From NCBI GenBank assembly GCA_003427395.1, contig BFEA01000013.1, positions 6,593,607 through 6,657,606 of the forward strand: a stretch of DNA of 64,000 nucleotides, read 5' to 3'. Below the pieces are notes generated by a model, which was given only the letters and a program-made list of their open reading frames with translations, was not told the origin of the DNA and did no database searches. This document shows positions 35,077 to 48,777 of this stretch, piece by piece. Position 1 is the stretch's first letter, and each line of letters opens with the position of its first letter. The stretch comes from Chara braunii. Its lineage: Eukaryota; Streptophyta; Charophyceae; Charales; Characeae. The translations under genes were made by a program, and so were the position numbers.

Positions 35077-36226
35077 AAAATCTCTTTCCTTTTTTCGTTT
35101 TTTTTTTTCCTAACTCTCTCTCTCTCTCTCTCCCCCTCTCTCACAGGCGCACACACGCACGTGCACGCTTCATTCCCGCTTTGTTTCCTTCTGTTTTTTC
35201 CCTTTTTCCTTCTGATTGTTTTTTTTCTTCTCCTTTCAGTTGTTTTTTTATCATTCTTCACAGTCGGTCGTACGATGGGGTCATTCCAGCACTTACCCCC
35301 CTTGTTAACCGGCGCTTATTTGTTTTCCAAGGAGGGAAACGCACTGTTGGTTTAAGACGCCATGTTAACCAGACTTCGAGGCCGCCGGTGGTGCCAGCCG
35401 GAAAAAATAAATAAAAAAGAACGTTGCACTGACCATTTCACAACACTTGGCGCACAGGCCGTTTGAATCCCCAGAAGAAAGCGGCCCGGAACTACTGACG
35501 GCCTCGGTTACGTGTGCTCGTTTCATGTGGACCTTGCCTTTGCGACCCACATCTTTATTTGGAGGAAGGCATGTCACACCATACGATTCTTGTTCAGAAG
35601 TACATTCCTTACATATCCTCTTAAACCACTAGTACATCCCAGCCTTGAGGCGCTGCACAGCACATCAAGATTTGCCAAACCACCAGCGGCAAACTATTTC
35701 TCCCTTCTTGGCCTTCGGCACGGGCAATTGTTGTGTGCCAACCCTGCAGAGAGGAAAGTTTCGGTTGATAAACAAATTTTTAGATGGCTGGGGGTGTGGA
35801 CTGAGGGTGTAGACCAAAAGTGGACCAGGTCTGGACCAGATCTGGCAGCGCTCCACAGGGCACCCAGCTTTACCTAGCCGCCAGTGGCAAACTGTTTTTT
35901 CTTTTCTGGATAGGGAGGCAACCATTGTGATCCAGCAGCCCCGAGACTCCAGGATTCTAGGAGCAGGTGACAAGGAAATTTGCAAGGCCACAGACGTGTA
36001 CTGGCTGTTCAAACCAGTACCTCGCACTCTCCTATCGACTCCGACCCTCGACCAGCCAGAATCCCAATCCGTGCTGAGCCTCGACGTACTGGTAAGGCAT
36101 GAATGAAACAAACATAAAGAAGAATGGGAAAAAACAAACAAGCAAAAAAAAAACGAGCCCATGTATGACTTCGTGCACAGGCGAGAGAGAGAGGGGCGGG
36201 GTTTTCACCCCTTATGTGCACAACCA

Positions 36227-36263
36227 GAATGAATCTTCCCACCATGTCACAGAAGATTCATTC
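36227..36263. repeat. Hairpin of the GAATCTTCC family, copy 2
   Basis: GAATGAATCTTC (36227-36238) pairs perfectly with GAAGATTCATTC (36252-36263) across a 13-nt loop. GA microsatellites flank it at 36182 and 36284. Confidence 0.8.
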
Positions 36264-36403
36264 CCATCTTGCGTTTTTCCCACAGAGAGAGAGAGAGAGA
36301 CCAATGCTACAGAGTCCCCGTGGTGAGGACGATTCCAACCTGAGTACGGGTTAAGCCATCACCACGTTCATGAAGGACAGGGAGAGTGAGACAAAGAGAC
36401 ACC

Positions 36404-36408
<5 letters not shown>

Positions 36409-36462
<54 letters not shown>
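36409..36462. repeat. (CT)n microsatellite
   Basis: About 27 CT units, ending just before the third GAATCTTCC-family hairpin. Confidence 0.97.
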
Positions 36463-36463
<1 letters not shown>

Positions 36464-36469
36464 CATATC

Positions 36470-36516
36470 CAAAATGAGAATCTTCCGCAACGTCCCGGAA
36501 GATCTATTCTCGTTTT
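36470..36516. repeat. Hairpin of the GAATCTTCC family, copy 3
   Basis: AAAATGAGAATCTTCC (36471-36486) pairs with GGAAGATCTATTCTCGTTTT (36497-36516), with a small bulge and a 10-nt loop. A CT microsatellite abuts the left side. Confidence 0.8.
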
Positions 36517-36785
36517 GCACAACCTCTCTCTTTTGCACATTCGCACAAACCCCCTCCCTCCTCTCTCTCTCTCCTCTTCTTCCCTGTTCGTTTTATACTA
36601 GTTTTAGGACATTCATTCTTTTTCTCTTTCGTTTCTTTTTTAGGGAAATACCGATCGTTGGCTACCCAACCCCACCCAACGTGGCTGAGGTACAGGTGGT
36701 TTACATAGCTCCAATCCACTTGTTCATCATGAAAGCAATAGCTTGCTTCATTTCGAAGCATCATTTAATTGAAAGATTTGTTTGA

Positions 36786-37293
<508 letters not shown>

Positions 37294-37300
37294 TTTTAAA

Positions 37301-37484
37301 CCACCAGTACTTGGCCCAGCCATCAATGCCGAGCCTGGAATGCCCCTGCGCACCAATTTTCGCCGAAGCACCAGGGTACTGTTTCGAAATTGTGTTGGCT
37401 GGCGGTCCGGTACCCTGAAGCGCTAAAGGCACAGCGCGTTAGCGGGAAAGCACCGAGGCCGATAGCTGGGCCAAGAACCGGTGG
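37301..37484. mobile_element. 184-bp MITE-like element, relative of the one at 619
   Basis: The left end CCACCAGTACTTGGCCCAGC (37301-37320) is the inverse complement, with few mismatches, of the right end at 37465-37484. It is bounded by the direct repeat TTTTAAA (37294-37300 and 37485-37491). The first ten bases match the right end of the 619-813 element read on the minus strand. The interior differs, so the two share ends but not the core. It is non-coding. Confidence 0.82.
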
Positions 37485-37905
37485 TTTTAAATGACAGGAT
37501 GGAAAATGGGTCACATGGCTACGTAACCTCATCCGGTCAAAGAGGGGAGGGACTGCCAGGCTGTTCACTACGCACAAGTGCGAGAAAGTGAACACAGGGA
37601 GAACTACGCGGGCAACCAATAGAATTTTCTAAGGGCCAGATGTCAATCAAACAACGCCTGATGCGAATGCCAAGGATCATTCAAGCTGAGGACTTTACCA
37701 TCCACGAACCCTCACCACACATTTGCAATCTCAAAATGAGAGCAATAACTGAACAGTGGATACTAATCTACGACTATTCGCGTCCATCAAAGTATTCAAG
37801 GGAACACCGCTTTCCGTATTACAATTGACCATAGTGCACCGCAATGGTTAGGTACTTTTGTATCACTTCGGATGAAGCTACGATTGCATAAGCATAGATG
37901 ACCAC

Positions 37906-38056
37906 AATAGAGGAGTCCACTAGAAAAACTTAATAGAGAAGTCCACTAGAAAAACTCAATAGAGGAATCCACTAGAAAAACTCAATAGAGGAGTCCACTA
38001 GAAAAACTCAAGAGTCCACTAGAAAAACTCAATAGAGGAGTCCAGTAGAAAAAATA
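37906..38056. repeat. 26-bp minisatellite, about six copies
   Basis: The unit AATAGAGGAGTCCACTAGAA plus AAACTC repeats at 37906, 37932, 37958 and 37984, then a copy shortened to 21 bp at 38010, and a diverged last copy at 38031. Differences are mostly single bases. Confidence 0.95.
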
Positions 38057-38059
38057 TGT

Positions 38060-40626
38060 AGACCATGTGATGAAGGCGTGGTGGAGCATGTGATCACAGC
38101 ACAAGAAACATCGGTCAAATTTCATAAATTATAGGAGCAACTACAAGGAATAGCCAAAATAAATTAATGTCTGGCTACCAATGCGCCGGCCAGTGCAATG
38201 GATTGGCTAGGTCCTGCCCAAGAGAAACAAAAAAAAAATCAAATAAATCTGAAGGAAAGATCTATATTATGCTGCAAGGAATAGCTTGTTCCCAGCCAAA
38301 TAAAAATAAAACATCAAATCAACCTGAGCAAGAGATACATGTTACACTGAAGTAAACAATCTGCCACAAGTAACCAAAAACGTTTTTGATGAATGGGTCT
38401 CATAATGTGCATCTTCTTTGAATTTTCCATTTCCATCCGAAGTCCAAGTAAACAACAACTTTCGCCTCAGAGTCACACCGACCGAAATTCTTTACAAAAT
38501 CGAAAAGATGAAATTTAATTGCAAGTATTCGACTTTTAATTGATACTTGAAAGTAACTTGAAATGAAATTATTGTGCCTCAGTGGTAGGTAACCACTCTG
38601 GTAGCCTGGCTTATTAGGCTCTTTTCTGTATGCATGCATTTCCTCCCCAAAAAATAACTCGAAATATGTGGCTGCAGTACGACAACAGCTTACTCTTCAA
38701 AGAAAGCGAGGTAATGCTGACCGAAATGGCTGGCGGCACCCGCCAAAATGAGTCCCCCGCCGGTTCGTTTTTTTTGGGCGCGCAGGGCAACCTTTGGCTG
38801 GGCATCTACAATAAGCAAAAGCATAAGAGACCACACACCGCCTTGCAGAGGATGATTTGCAATGTTTCTCTCAGGGGACCCATAACCCGGACCCTCCAGT
38901 GAGAAGTTGGCGGCAGGAAAAGCAGACAGGTAAGGATGCATTAGGAACAGGCAGGTCAAGGTCGAGTTCAAAAGAATTACAAGAGAGAGTACAAGCACCT
39001 GACACCTCGACATCCTAACTTTATTTATAGGCGGACCTCACCCGCGCTGCCTTCCCTCCAGTGGCAAGCACACAGCAGATCTATAGATACACTGCCTGTT
39101 TACCTAAGTACACCAACTGGAAACCCTTTCACCTGAATGAACTAACTTCAATCGAAAAACCCATCAGTCACCTTGGAGACTCCAACTCACATGCTCAATT
39201 ATACCAAGTTACAGCTCGGGCTGTGATCTCTTTCCTGTGTATGCCCTTTGAGGTGTTGCCAACCTCTTTGCCACCGAGGAGCATCAGGGCTCTCAGACAA
39301 CACCCAAAACGAACAAGCCAATGACATTCAGCGCCCAGGCCACCGTTTGTGCGGCCAAAGTAAAGAAAGGTATCAAGCCACCCACCCTTAAAACTTGGAT
39401 ATAATTGGTCCATAAGATCTCTATGTAATAGAAATTCACGAGGCAATGGAATTTCCTCAACGTCCTGTTCTGAAATACCGGACATGTTTTCCACACTCCC
39501 CAGCAATTACAACCAGAAACAATGAAGGTCTCACACAGAGCGATGTGACGACTCTCTTGATCAGTCAAGTTGTAACACAGCTACACAGAGAGGATCCAGA
39601 CAGCACTCCATGGCTACCCATGTTTCAAGAAATTTGATCACAAGGCCGCATCAGGTTTGCAATTTCACAGCCATGCACATGTCTGAGACAACAACACACA
39701 GTCCCCTTCTCCGCTGTCCAGTAGAGCTGCTGCCAACTCCACCGTCAAAAGAGGACAGGATCGCTTCCCCAATCAATGCCAGCACGTACCACGCTCAAAC
39801 AACACCACACCGAACCCAAGTAACCAACCCCATTTCTTTTAAACTTCATTTTCTCCCACTCAGCCACAGCAACTACCTGAACCCGCCAAGCCTTGTGTGC
39901 AGCGCAGAGGAGAGGCCTGACGAGGCAGAACGGGAAGCAGACTTTCTCTCTCGCTAATTCGTCCGACATGGGGAATGCAAAGATGGAAGCTGTCTGAGAC
40001 GCTTTCTCTCCACAGCACAACTTTTATGTGCTACGTGGGTTACATTGCACAGTACTGTGCAGGCTCTGTGTGCTACCGCGTGGGTCAGACGTGGTGCAAT
40101 AAAGATTGGTTTCAGTACTATGGGGGCAGAGTACGTCGAACCACTACGTACTTGAAAAACAAACGTACAGCTCCCAGGAAGCAAAAACCAAACCAGCACA
40201 CCACATCACCACCAGGTGTAACTACGTGATCTGGGTGATACTCAGGGTCGGGTGGTACATATCAACTGGGTGGTCTGGCTTGTGGAGTCTGGCTTGTGGA
40301 GTACTATGTAGTGTGGGTCTAACTATAAGGACTGAACGGTACTATGTAGCCTCTGGGTGGTACAACGCGGTGATGCTACATGTGTCATGTGGTTCAATGT
40401 GGGAAAGCTGGGCTGGGCTGGGCTGGGCTTGGATGGCCTGCATATGATGGATGACAGGTTGGTCCCATGCGGGGTGGGTTATACTATGTGGACTGGATGG
40501 CGTTAAATCACACTGCAACACGGGGGGAGGGGGGGGGGGGGGNGGAACANAAAGTTGAAAAAACACAGGCGCAGAAAATAGAACGCATGCGACACACACA
40601 GCCACCAAACGCACGCGCAAGCAAGC

Positions 40627-40667
<41 letters not shown>

Positions 40668-42880
40668 CACAGAGTAAGGGGGTCGAGATGATGTCTATAC
40701 TTTGTAAAACCTGTTGCCCGATCCTGAGGTTCCTGAACCTCTTTGGGCCAGGCAAAGACTGAAGAGATCGCAGTCCACTAGCGCCTGGCAGCCCCTGCAA
40801 ACCATGTCCGAGGATGCTTTGGGCCACTGCTGGGCCTCCAACGGAATGACGATGATCCACAAAAACTTACACAATGCATGCAAGTCGTCAGAGCCAATGG
40901 CAGTCAAAATCACCAGCCCTTTTTGTGATTCACCTCTCGGTCTGGCCCAGCTTCCAAAGATGTAAGAAAAACTGAGACCATGACATCAGCCATCCGACAG
41001 AAAAAACAGATCACCAGCTGGTCTGCCTGAAACTGCCCAACACAGCTTTTCGGCAGGTTAGAGGCCAGTCATGTTTGTTATATTCAGCAGGGGAACATCC
41101 ATCCAGAAAAAGCCAAGCAACCACACAAGACCAACCTGAAAACTCTCCAGCCAGCCAGACCATACGATTGACGCTCTCCTGTGGCTCAGTGACAATTCAA
41201 ATTCCGGAAGTAGAATACAGTTGCCTCCCAATGGCAAACTGAACCTGACAAAGTGGAGTCCAGACTTGGGCTCGACAAGGGCGCCGTGCATCCAACAACA
41301 AATAGATGTCAAAAGGGCGTGGTGGGACTCGGTATGCAGTGCCACAACTACACAGATCCTTGGCGGAGGGCTCATACCCAATTGCCGATTTTTCAGTCTC
41401 ACAGTCCTGCCATTGCGATGTAACATTCGACAACCTATGCTGGCCACCGATCCTTTTCACTCTATTCACCCGACGTTCCCCTATACACAACCACAGCACA
41501 GATCCTTTTTGCTGTCAGCGGTGGACTTGCAAACATGATCCCCATGGCTATATGCCCAAAGAGTCACTTCAACGGATCCCAAACAAAATGCACAATCCCT
41601 GCTGATGTGACAGGATAACCTCCCCAGGGTAACCTGCACATGTCTCGTCTCCTGATCTAGTAGGTTCCTATATCCCAGAAAAGAAACTACGTAAACAGGA
41701 CACGCAAGGAGGGATCTGGCACGAGACGACGAAGATGTGTTGCAGAAAACGAGGGTAGCATTGCTAAAATCCAGAAGAACATTTCAAGCCACCAAGCACT
41801 TACATAGCAAGCCTGTCCGTTGCACTGGGACATTCATGACACTAATCAGAAACGCAGCCCACAAAAGTCTTCAGTGACATAGACTTCCTGGTACAACGAA
41901 CCTCCACTACTCCCATACCACCGTACATGTCACATTACAAACAACAAAATCACTGCAGAACACCAAAAAAACGTGAAGGAAAGATCAAAACACACAAGGC
42001 ATTCACATTGCAGTGTTCAAACCCCTACCTACCTGCTTTCTCCCACCCACCTGACCTCCTGAAGAAAAGAGAAATCTATCAGTTGTCGTTCAGTATGACA
42101 GTGACCACCAACCTGTGCTTTCCAAGCTGCTCACAGACAGTACACTCTTTCAAAGTCTCGCATAAACGACCGGAAGCCTCCAGAAGCCTCTTATTACTCT
42201 TCTGACCACCCTCTTCCCTGGCGCTCCTCTCCGGGTCTCTCCAACGGCTCACATCTCACCTCAGCCCCAAGAGTGAGATATACAGTCCGCTAATGATGCC
42301 TTTTTCCACCACAATGCACTCCCAAAAGCTCAGAACATTTCAAAAGGAAAAGATACAGTACCACGCACAGCACAGCATCCAGTTCAAGAATGCATGAAGT
42401 AGACATAAAAGGTAACTCGGTCGTAAATGGCAAAACTATTGGCCGCCCCGCCCCTTAGAGCCTCGCACAAACATAAAAGGTAAAAAAGCCTTGCAATCCG
42501 AACCAGCTAAACCCCCAGTACCCCAGGCCCAGCCAAAATTTCTTTCTTCCTGAATTCAAGGAAGACCTGGCCACCCTTGGCAGAGGCTGGGTAGAGCCTT
42601 GGCAGCTTGCAGGTGGTCGGTCGCTCGTTCCAAAAGCGAGGGGCAACAAGAGAAAACAATTCACAAAAAAGAAAGGGAATAGACGAGACAAAAACAAAAA
42701 AAACAGGGACAGCGAACGGTGCGCATGATCTTCAAGAGCATAAAAGAACTTGGGCCTCTCTGCACAACTATTCAGATGAACACACCGAGAACGAGTCCTG
42801 CCAAGAACGTGGCTCGATAAAGAGCCCTGCGCAAGAACGTGGACACTCGTAAATCCACGAAAAGGTTTTAAAAATAAAAA
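38060..42880. other. No gene recognised
   Basis: Mixed-composition sequence with many short frames and no recognisable domain. Minor features are a GGCTGGGCTGG pentamer run at 40408-40432, a poly-G run with two isolated N (40522-40550), and a CA tract at 40626-40672. Confidence 0.5.
40522..40550. other. Poly-G run with ambiguous bases
   Basis: A G-rich homopolymer contains N at 40543 and 40550. The base count here is unreliable. The two N also enter the minus-strand frame at 40342-40860, which is not a gene. Confidence 0.95.
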
Positions 42881-43255
42881 AAAGAAAGCTACAGCACTTG
42901 TCACTGCCAAGTTTTTTTGTCTTTTGGTGCATGTCGTGATAGGTGGAACGTTCTCTGGCGAGGCACACTACCCACACCTCGTGAGAAATTTTGCCAAGGG
43001 TCGTGGATGATGCACTCCTGGCGAATGTGCAATTTAGAATATACGCTCCCACTCTAACCTCGCTCTATTCAGAGAATCAGCATGGCCCTGTGCACGGATG
43101 GCATGTATGGGTCAAGAATGGCCCACCAGAAAAAGAAAGCTACGGCTCGTGTCAGCACCATAATTTTTGTCTTTTATGCATGTGTGATAGTAGTCTAACG
43201 ACGCATGATGATACTCGCACCTCGTAGGAACTTGATGAAGGGCTGTGGCTGCTGC
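42881..43255. repeat. Two diverged copies of a ~130-bp segment
   Basis: Copy 1 (42881-43015) and copy 2 (43131-43255) both start AGAAAGCTAC and share TTTTTGTCTTTT, TGCATGT and ACCTCGT in order. They are direct repeats about 250 bp apart. Confidence 0.6.
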
Positions 43256-46200
43256 AGGGCTACCACCAGAACATGGTTCCGTACAGAGGCGATAAGCACG
43301 GTCCTGCGCAAGCATAACACAGAGGGAGAAAAAAGACGAAGGTAAAAAAAAGCAGACGCACCAGTTACACGCATTGAAAGGTCGGTCGTCCGCTGTGTAT
43401 CGGCTGCTGACGAGGTCATTTCACTAAAAAAAGATCAAAGAGGGTTCGGTAGCTTCCACAAAACAAGGTTCCGTTCCGGAAGGCTGCTTGGGGGGTATTG
43501 GTGGTGGCTTAAAACTGCATGAGCAATGTCAGATCAACAGGAAACCGAAGGTACAGCAGCTTTCAGAATAAGCATTCTTGGGACAGAATCAGTCAGAATA
43601 GGCAACAGGAGTCCGGAATCAAAGAAACATCCATCACCGTAGTGGCTCTCGGTACACTACCAGCCAGCCATAGGATACATACATTGCAAACAAGACTTTG
43701 CGGCCAATCCGAAAATTAGAGGCTGCTCGATTGAGAAAACGTACCGACCGCGCCTCGAGGCCCACCCCGAAATTGGGAACGTGGTTTATATCTGCATCCA
43801 GAATAGAGTCAGATTCTGTGTCCCAAACAGAGAGCCAGGTCCAAGTGGTCCAACTCCGTCTTGTCGATCCTCCACAATTAGCAAAACGTCCCTCTAAGCC
43901 TGCAAGCACACCAATCCTCCAAGCTCCAAAACGCGCAATGAACAACTGGAAACTTTGGCAAGAACGTGCTCGCAATTGCCAGTGGGGTGGCAGCCATAGG
44001 AGAATGCTTCGCCAAACCTGAGCGACATTTCACAGATACAAAGCCCAATGACTGGACTTGCCGTCAATGCTCTCGAGCGAATGCAGAAATGCTTCTCGCA
44101 AAAGAACCGCTGGCAGCAGCATCCTGACGGTGAGCAGGCTTTTCATGGGAACGCAACTTTAGTGCATCATTTGCAGACATATAACTACAGATGATTCACC
44201 ATCCAAGCAAGCCCAGAGTCAATACAAAACTGTTGTTTAAGCAGAAGTTTTCACAAAAGAGTTCCCGAGTATATCTTTCTAAAGAAAGCGCACCACACTT
44301 CTGCATTGAATAAAGACGCACCTGTTGCTTTCCCAGAACCGTTGGGTGGGAAAAGGGGCACGCCAAACCTCATGCAAAAGCTCTGCAAAGCCCTTCTCAT
44401 TTTCTCCACTACTTTTTCCCTTCAGGACCTCCCTCTTTCATTTACCATTTTCCTCTCTTCTTTTCAATTACCCATCACCCTCCCTATTTCCCTTTTCATT
44501 TATTTTCTTCCATCGATTTGCTTTCCGCAGCACTCAGACAGAATTCAGAAGCACCACAGAAGCACCCAATTCAGGCAAACGACCACGCATCTGACATAAT
44601 GGACCGCAGCAAATCAGTAATATGCAATCGCACCACAGCTCTGGCCCAGGAAGTTCTTACCACGATTCCAGAACGATATGACGGGACGCAAGGCATGCAA
44701 AGCAAAGGAAACGGAAGGCGGAAGAGAATCAAATGCAATCATCGAGCAGCAAGAGCAGCCCGAGACGAGCAAATGCAATCACTCCGCAGCAAGAACAGTC
44801 AGGAGAAATCAACCATGCCACTAGCGGATAGCAAAAGGAACATGGCACCATTCTATTCTATTTGGTTCGGGATCCAGGAGCCAAGAAAAAATCAACACTG
44901 GTAAAGGGGAAGCTTTTCCTGCCTTCTCAAGATAGAGCAGCATATCTCATTAAAGTTTTGCAAGCAACCAGCACTATAACCATACATGTGGAAACAAGCA
45001 GAACTGCCTTCGCAAAGAATTACCCCAAGAAGCAGGGGATAGATAGACTAGTATCGACTCCTAAATATTCCATGGACGCAGAGCAAATCAGCGTATAGAC
45101 GTGGAATTTTTTCACAGAACTCTGTGGGTTCAAAAACAACAAAACTCGTGAAAATGGCAGATGAGAATGAGGTTGACCGTTCACGCCTCGCTTTCTGCAG
45201 ATTTGGATTGCCCCTTCAAAAGGGACGGCCCACCTGTGCACTTGTGTGGTCCAGAACTGCTTGCCCACCCCTGATGGTGTACCTCTCAACACACATCCAC
45301 CACCCCGATAGACCCCATGAACCAAGACAGATCGAGGAATACGCATATTACTAGGCAAGGTCGCGAAGCCTCATTCATGTGCAGTCCACTTTGCCATACT
45401 AAAGGTGTAACGGCCATCTAACATAACTTTAGCACTATGCCTTGGAAGAACATTGACATGCCTAACCAGCCATCATCCAGATGGCAGAGGGGCAAATCCA
45501 CATGATGAGAGGAAGGAAAGGGGCCGGAAGCTGGATGGAGCAAGCACACTCTTTGTTTGGAATGGAGGCCTTTCAGAGTTTGTTTACAGCAGAATCCTCT
45601 CTGCTGCCGACCACACAGCTTCACAGATGCGTAACCCAGATAAACAAAAATGACACGCACATCACTAGCTATGAATCAGAATTTCATAATTTGAGGCACA
45701 GATCCACAGTTACATCCATTGGCAGGAGGGGTGCAGCATATGGTGTCCCGATCCTGGCGACAGAAGAGATTTCTATGTTGCTACACTTGCCGAACATTTG
45801 CACGCAGCGGATGGACAGCATACGTACAATCAGTCTGCCCCATGACATTCGCACAAAGCAGATGGTAGCATTATGTACAATCAGTCAGTGAAGTAAAAGA
45901 CTGTGCCTCATCACTCGTATATTTTCCATAACTACATACCAGTGGGTGGCAGACTGGGTTGATGCTCCCTACAATCGAAAGAAGTCGTCGTACATGGCTG
46001 GGAACATTCGCAGGAGACCCTCGCTCTGTAATCCATGCCTCTGCATCCCGTGGCCCCCTGCCCTGCAACCTCAGAAAAATCTAGACACAAGAATGTGAGG
46101 AGTTGGCAGGTAGTGGACCGTAGTGATACTCCCCACAACAGAAAAGATCCGCCAGAAGGCTGAGGTGCGCATACAGGAGGCAAAATTATCATCCTTTTAC

Positions 46201-47833
46201 TCCCCGAGCCCCATACACGGCAGGAAAGCAAGAACATCCATCACATGGGCACTAGGGAACCAAGGTTCACAAAGGCAATAAGAACCAGAGACCAAGCATT
46301 CGCAGCAGGAAGTCAACTCGATCTTCTTGAGACGAGAACAAATACAACCACCCAAGCGGACAAATGCCATCCGCATGCCTTTCAAGGAAAAAAGAGCAAG
46401 AAGTCGCCCTAAACTGCTGAGTGTAGGTCTCGAGAGGGAACTACTACACAACAGATCTTCCCAACGGCCACTAGCCCTGGTGATCCATAGCAGAGATGGC
46501 AGATGGAAACACTGTCACAATACGAGTGAACGAGGCATAAAATGACGGATGTCAATAAAGACACAAAATGAACGGAGAGTATAGGTTAAACGGATAACCA
46601 AAAGAAATACATGGACTGCCCAATACCGATGGAAGACAGGAGGACGCCACAAAACATACAGATCCCATATGCTCAACAACACCTCTGCAAGAAGGAAAAC
46701 AGACCATCTGCAGGTCAGCCTCTCTAATGAAATAACCATCTTGGGCAACAATCAAAAAGGATGACCTCAATGACCTTTGTGCTCGGCATACAAAGGCAAC
46801 AGCGTCGCCCTTTAGTTAGTTTCCTCATATACACACCATAACCAGCGCTGCCCACCTTCACCTCACTTCGCCACCATGTCATTGACAGCCGTCATCAGGG
46901 AGTGGCAAAACCCAAGCAAGCAACATCTTCCCCCCTTTCTGTCCAAACCCTCAAACGGGCTTGTACACCTACCAAGAGGTAGTCACACAAGATGAAAGAC
47001 CAAAAGGGAAAAGTACAGCCGCACACGATATTAAAAAGGGAGGGACGTCGAGGAGAGGCGGGATTTCGGGCAAAGGAGGGCTTTTTTTCGGTGGGGGAAG
47101 GGGGGAGGGCGGGCAGGCGGGGTTGCAGGGGGGCAAGGGGAGAGCAGTGGTGTGAACAGAGAGAAGTGCGGCAAGATAAGATACCAAAAACTAGAGAAGA
47201 TAAAGAGGCTAAGGTGCTCTCTCTCAGCTCAGGAACCATCTGATGCTGCTGTTGCTGCTGATTGTGGGGGAACTTTACAATTCGTCGAGACGTGATCCGT
47301 CATGACGATGTGTCTGTCTACCGAAATCCATCTGATAATGCATCACTTGCCCTAGAAGTCTAGACGATGCATCATTTGCCCTAGAAGTTTCTCTTTTGCT
47401 TGTGGGGGTGGAACTCTTGCCTGTTAACATAATTGGAGCAAACGAACTGTGTAAGCAACCAAAAGTCTATCCACTGCATATCCCCCCCCCCCCCCCCCTC
47501 CCCTTCTTCTTCTCGTTTGGTCTTTAACCACCCCCCACTCCGTCCTCTCAGCCTTCTTCAAAGCGGCCACCCTCCTCCCCCTCCTCCCTCCAAATGGAGC
47601 TGTTACTCCATGCACAAACGACAAGGATGGAGACTCAAAAGGGGTATATATCCACACAACCGCGAGGGCCAGGCATGCATCTCCTTCTGCTTCTACAAAA
47701 GACAGAACCGACCTATTCAACTATGGGAGAGACAACATAGCCCCTCAGCCAGGGAAGAGAAGAAGAAGAGAGCTGCTGACCAACAGCAGCAGTCCAACAC
47801 GGAAGCAAGACACCCGGCTACCAGCTCGTCATG
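43256..47833. other. No gene recognised
   Basis: Short frames only. A 43-bp motif (GCACGCAGCGGATGGACAGC...) repeats once at 45795 and 45846. A G-rich stretch at 47080-47150 and a 17-base C run at 47482-47498 precede the ANP32-like gene on its downstream side. The 3' UTR of that gene must begin here, but no polyadenylation signal was fixed. Confidence 0.5.
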
Positions 47834-48079
47834 TCAGCGCTTCGGTGGTCGCTCCTCCTGCTCTCCCGAATCTAAGTCTCTTTTCCGTTTTACACCCGTA
47901 GCTTGCTCTTCAATACCATCATTCACATCACCATCCTCCTCATCATCATCGAAGTCCTCGGACTCCTCCTCCTCCCCAGGTTCAAAATCACTTGCTTCTT
48001 CCTCGTCCTCAGGCGGTGCCACTGGTTTATTCACCAGGAAATTCATCCCATAACCTCCATTCTCGTCTCCCTCGTCCTC
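47834..48079 (-). CDS. ANP32-like protein, last coding exon
   Basis: The minus-strand frame begins directly after an acceptor (TGTGTGCAG, ending 48080) and codes EDEGDENGGYGMNFLVNKPV, then a Glu/Asp-rich run (SDFEPGEEEESEDFDDDEED), and ends GVKRKRDLDSGEQEERPPKR before TGA at 47834-47836. The KRKRD cluster is a likely nuclear localisation signal, as in animal ANP32 tails. The phase is 0 and matches the donor at 54444. Joined to the first exon it gives a protein of about 467 residues. The frame upstream of the acceptor (18 codons) is intronic and hydrophobic, which supports the splice. Confidence 0.8.
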   Translation of the reverse strand, partial: EDEGDENGGYGMNFLVNKPVAPPEDEEEASDFEPGEEEESEDFDDDEEDGDVNDGIEEQATGVKRKRDLDSGEQEERPPKR

Positions 48080-48558
48080 CTGCACACAACGCCACAAAAT
48101 TTGGACCGTCGTCAAAAACTGCACCATCAGCAAATGTCGATACCCACATCGTCAGAAAACCAGCTAAATGAGGAACATCAAAGGCCCGGTCCGTGAGGGC
48201 AATAATTTCTCTTCTGGAGTCGGAGCGAGAGGCCAGAAAGCCCATATAGTTTGAAAACTACGAGGAGGGTGACGCTGGCCGTGGACGATATTCTGTTTTC
48301 CGACGCTGAAGAACGGAGACTTGGCAGGTGTTTGCAGCAGAACGGTTCAGTATGATGGTGGTGTCAATCGTGGTCGGACGAGGGAAGTCAGTTTTTTTTT
48401 TTCGCTCGACGAGTACAACGCTCTGAGAAAAAAAATAAAGAAACCAGCACCGGCCAGGACTGACCTGTCATGAAGATTTTTTCTACTTCAATAAATGAAA
48501 GGCTTTCACGGTGCAACAATCCCATGCCTTTATAATTATCACGTACAAGCAGATTGCC

Positions 48559-48731
48559 GAGTACTTCGGGCCTTAGATAATGAATTGCTAGTACCTGCAG
48601 TGTGAGGTGTTCGAGGCTGTTCGAGGCCGCACTACAAGGCAACGAAGAAAGCGCACTGTTTCACCAAGAGTGTTACTTCGGGCCCTACCGACCATAATTA
48701 CCCTATAGTACCTGCAGAGAATTCTCACCTC
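48559..48731. repeat. Diverged direct repeat in the intron
   Basis: TACTTCGGGCC...AGTACCTGCAG occurs at 48559-48602 and again at 48674-48713, followed by TCTCACCTC or GTGAGGTG-type ends. Spacing is about 115 bp. Confidence 0.5.
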
Positions 48732-48775
48732 ATAGTTCAGCCTCTGGTTAGCCGAGGAAAACTGAGCTCCTGCCG

Positions 48776-48777
<2 letters not shown>

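Noticed and set aside
36014-36092. Short inverted pair ACCAGTAC / GTACTGGT, possibly a third MITE of the CCACCAGTAC family
   Set aside because: Only about eight bases pair at the ends, there is no target duplication, and the spacing (under 80 bp) is unlike the two accepted elements.
47433-48053. 206-codon plus-strand ORF
   Set aside because: It is antisense to the acidic last exon of the ANP32-like gene, and its Ser-rich tail is the reverse of that tail.
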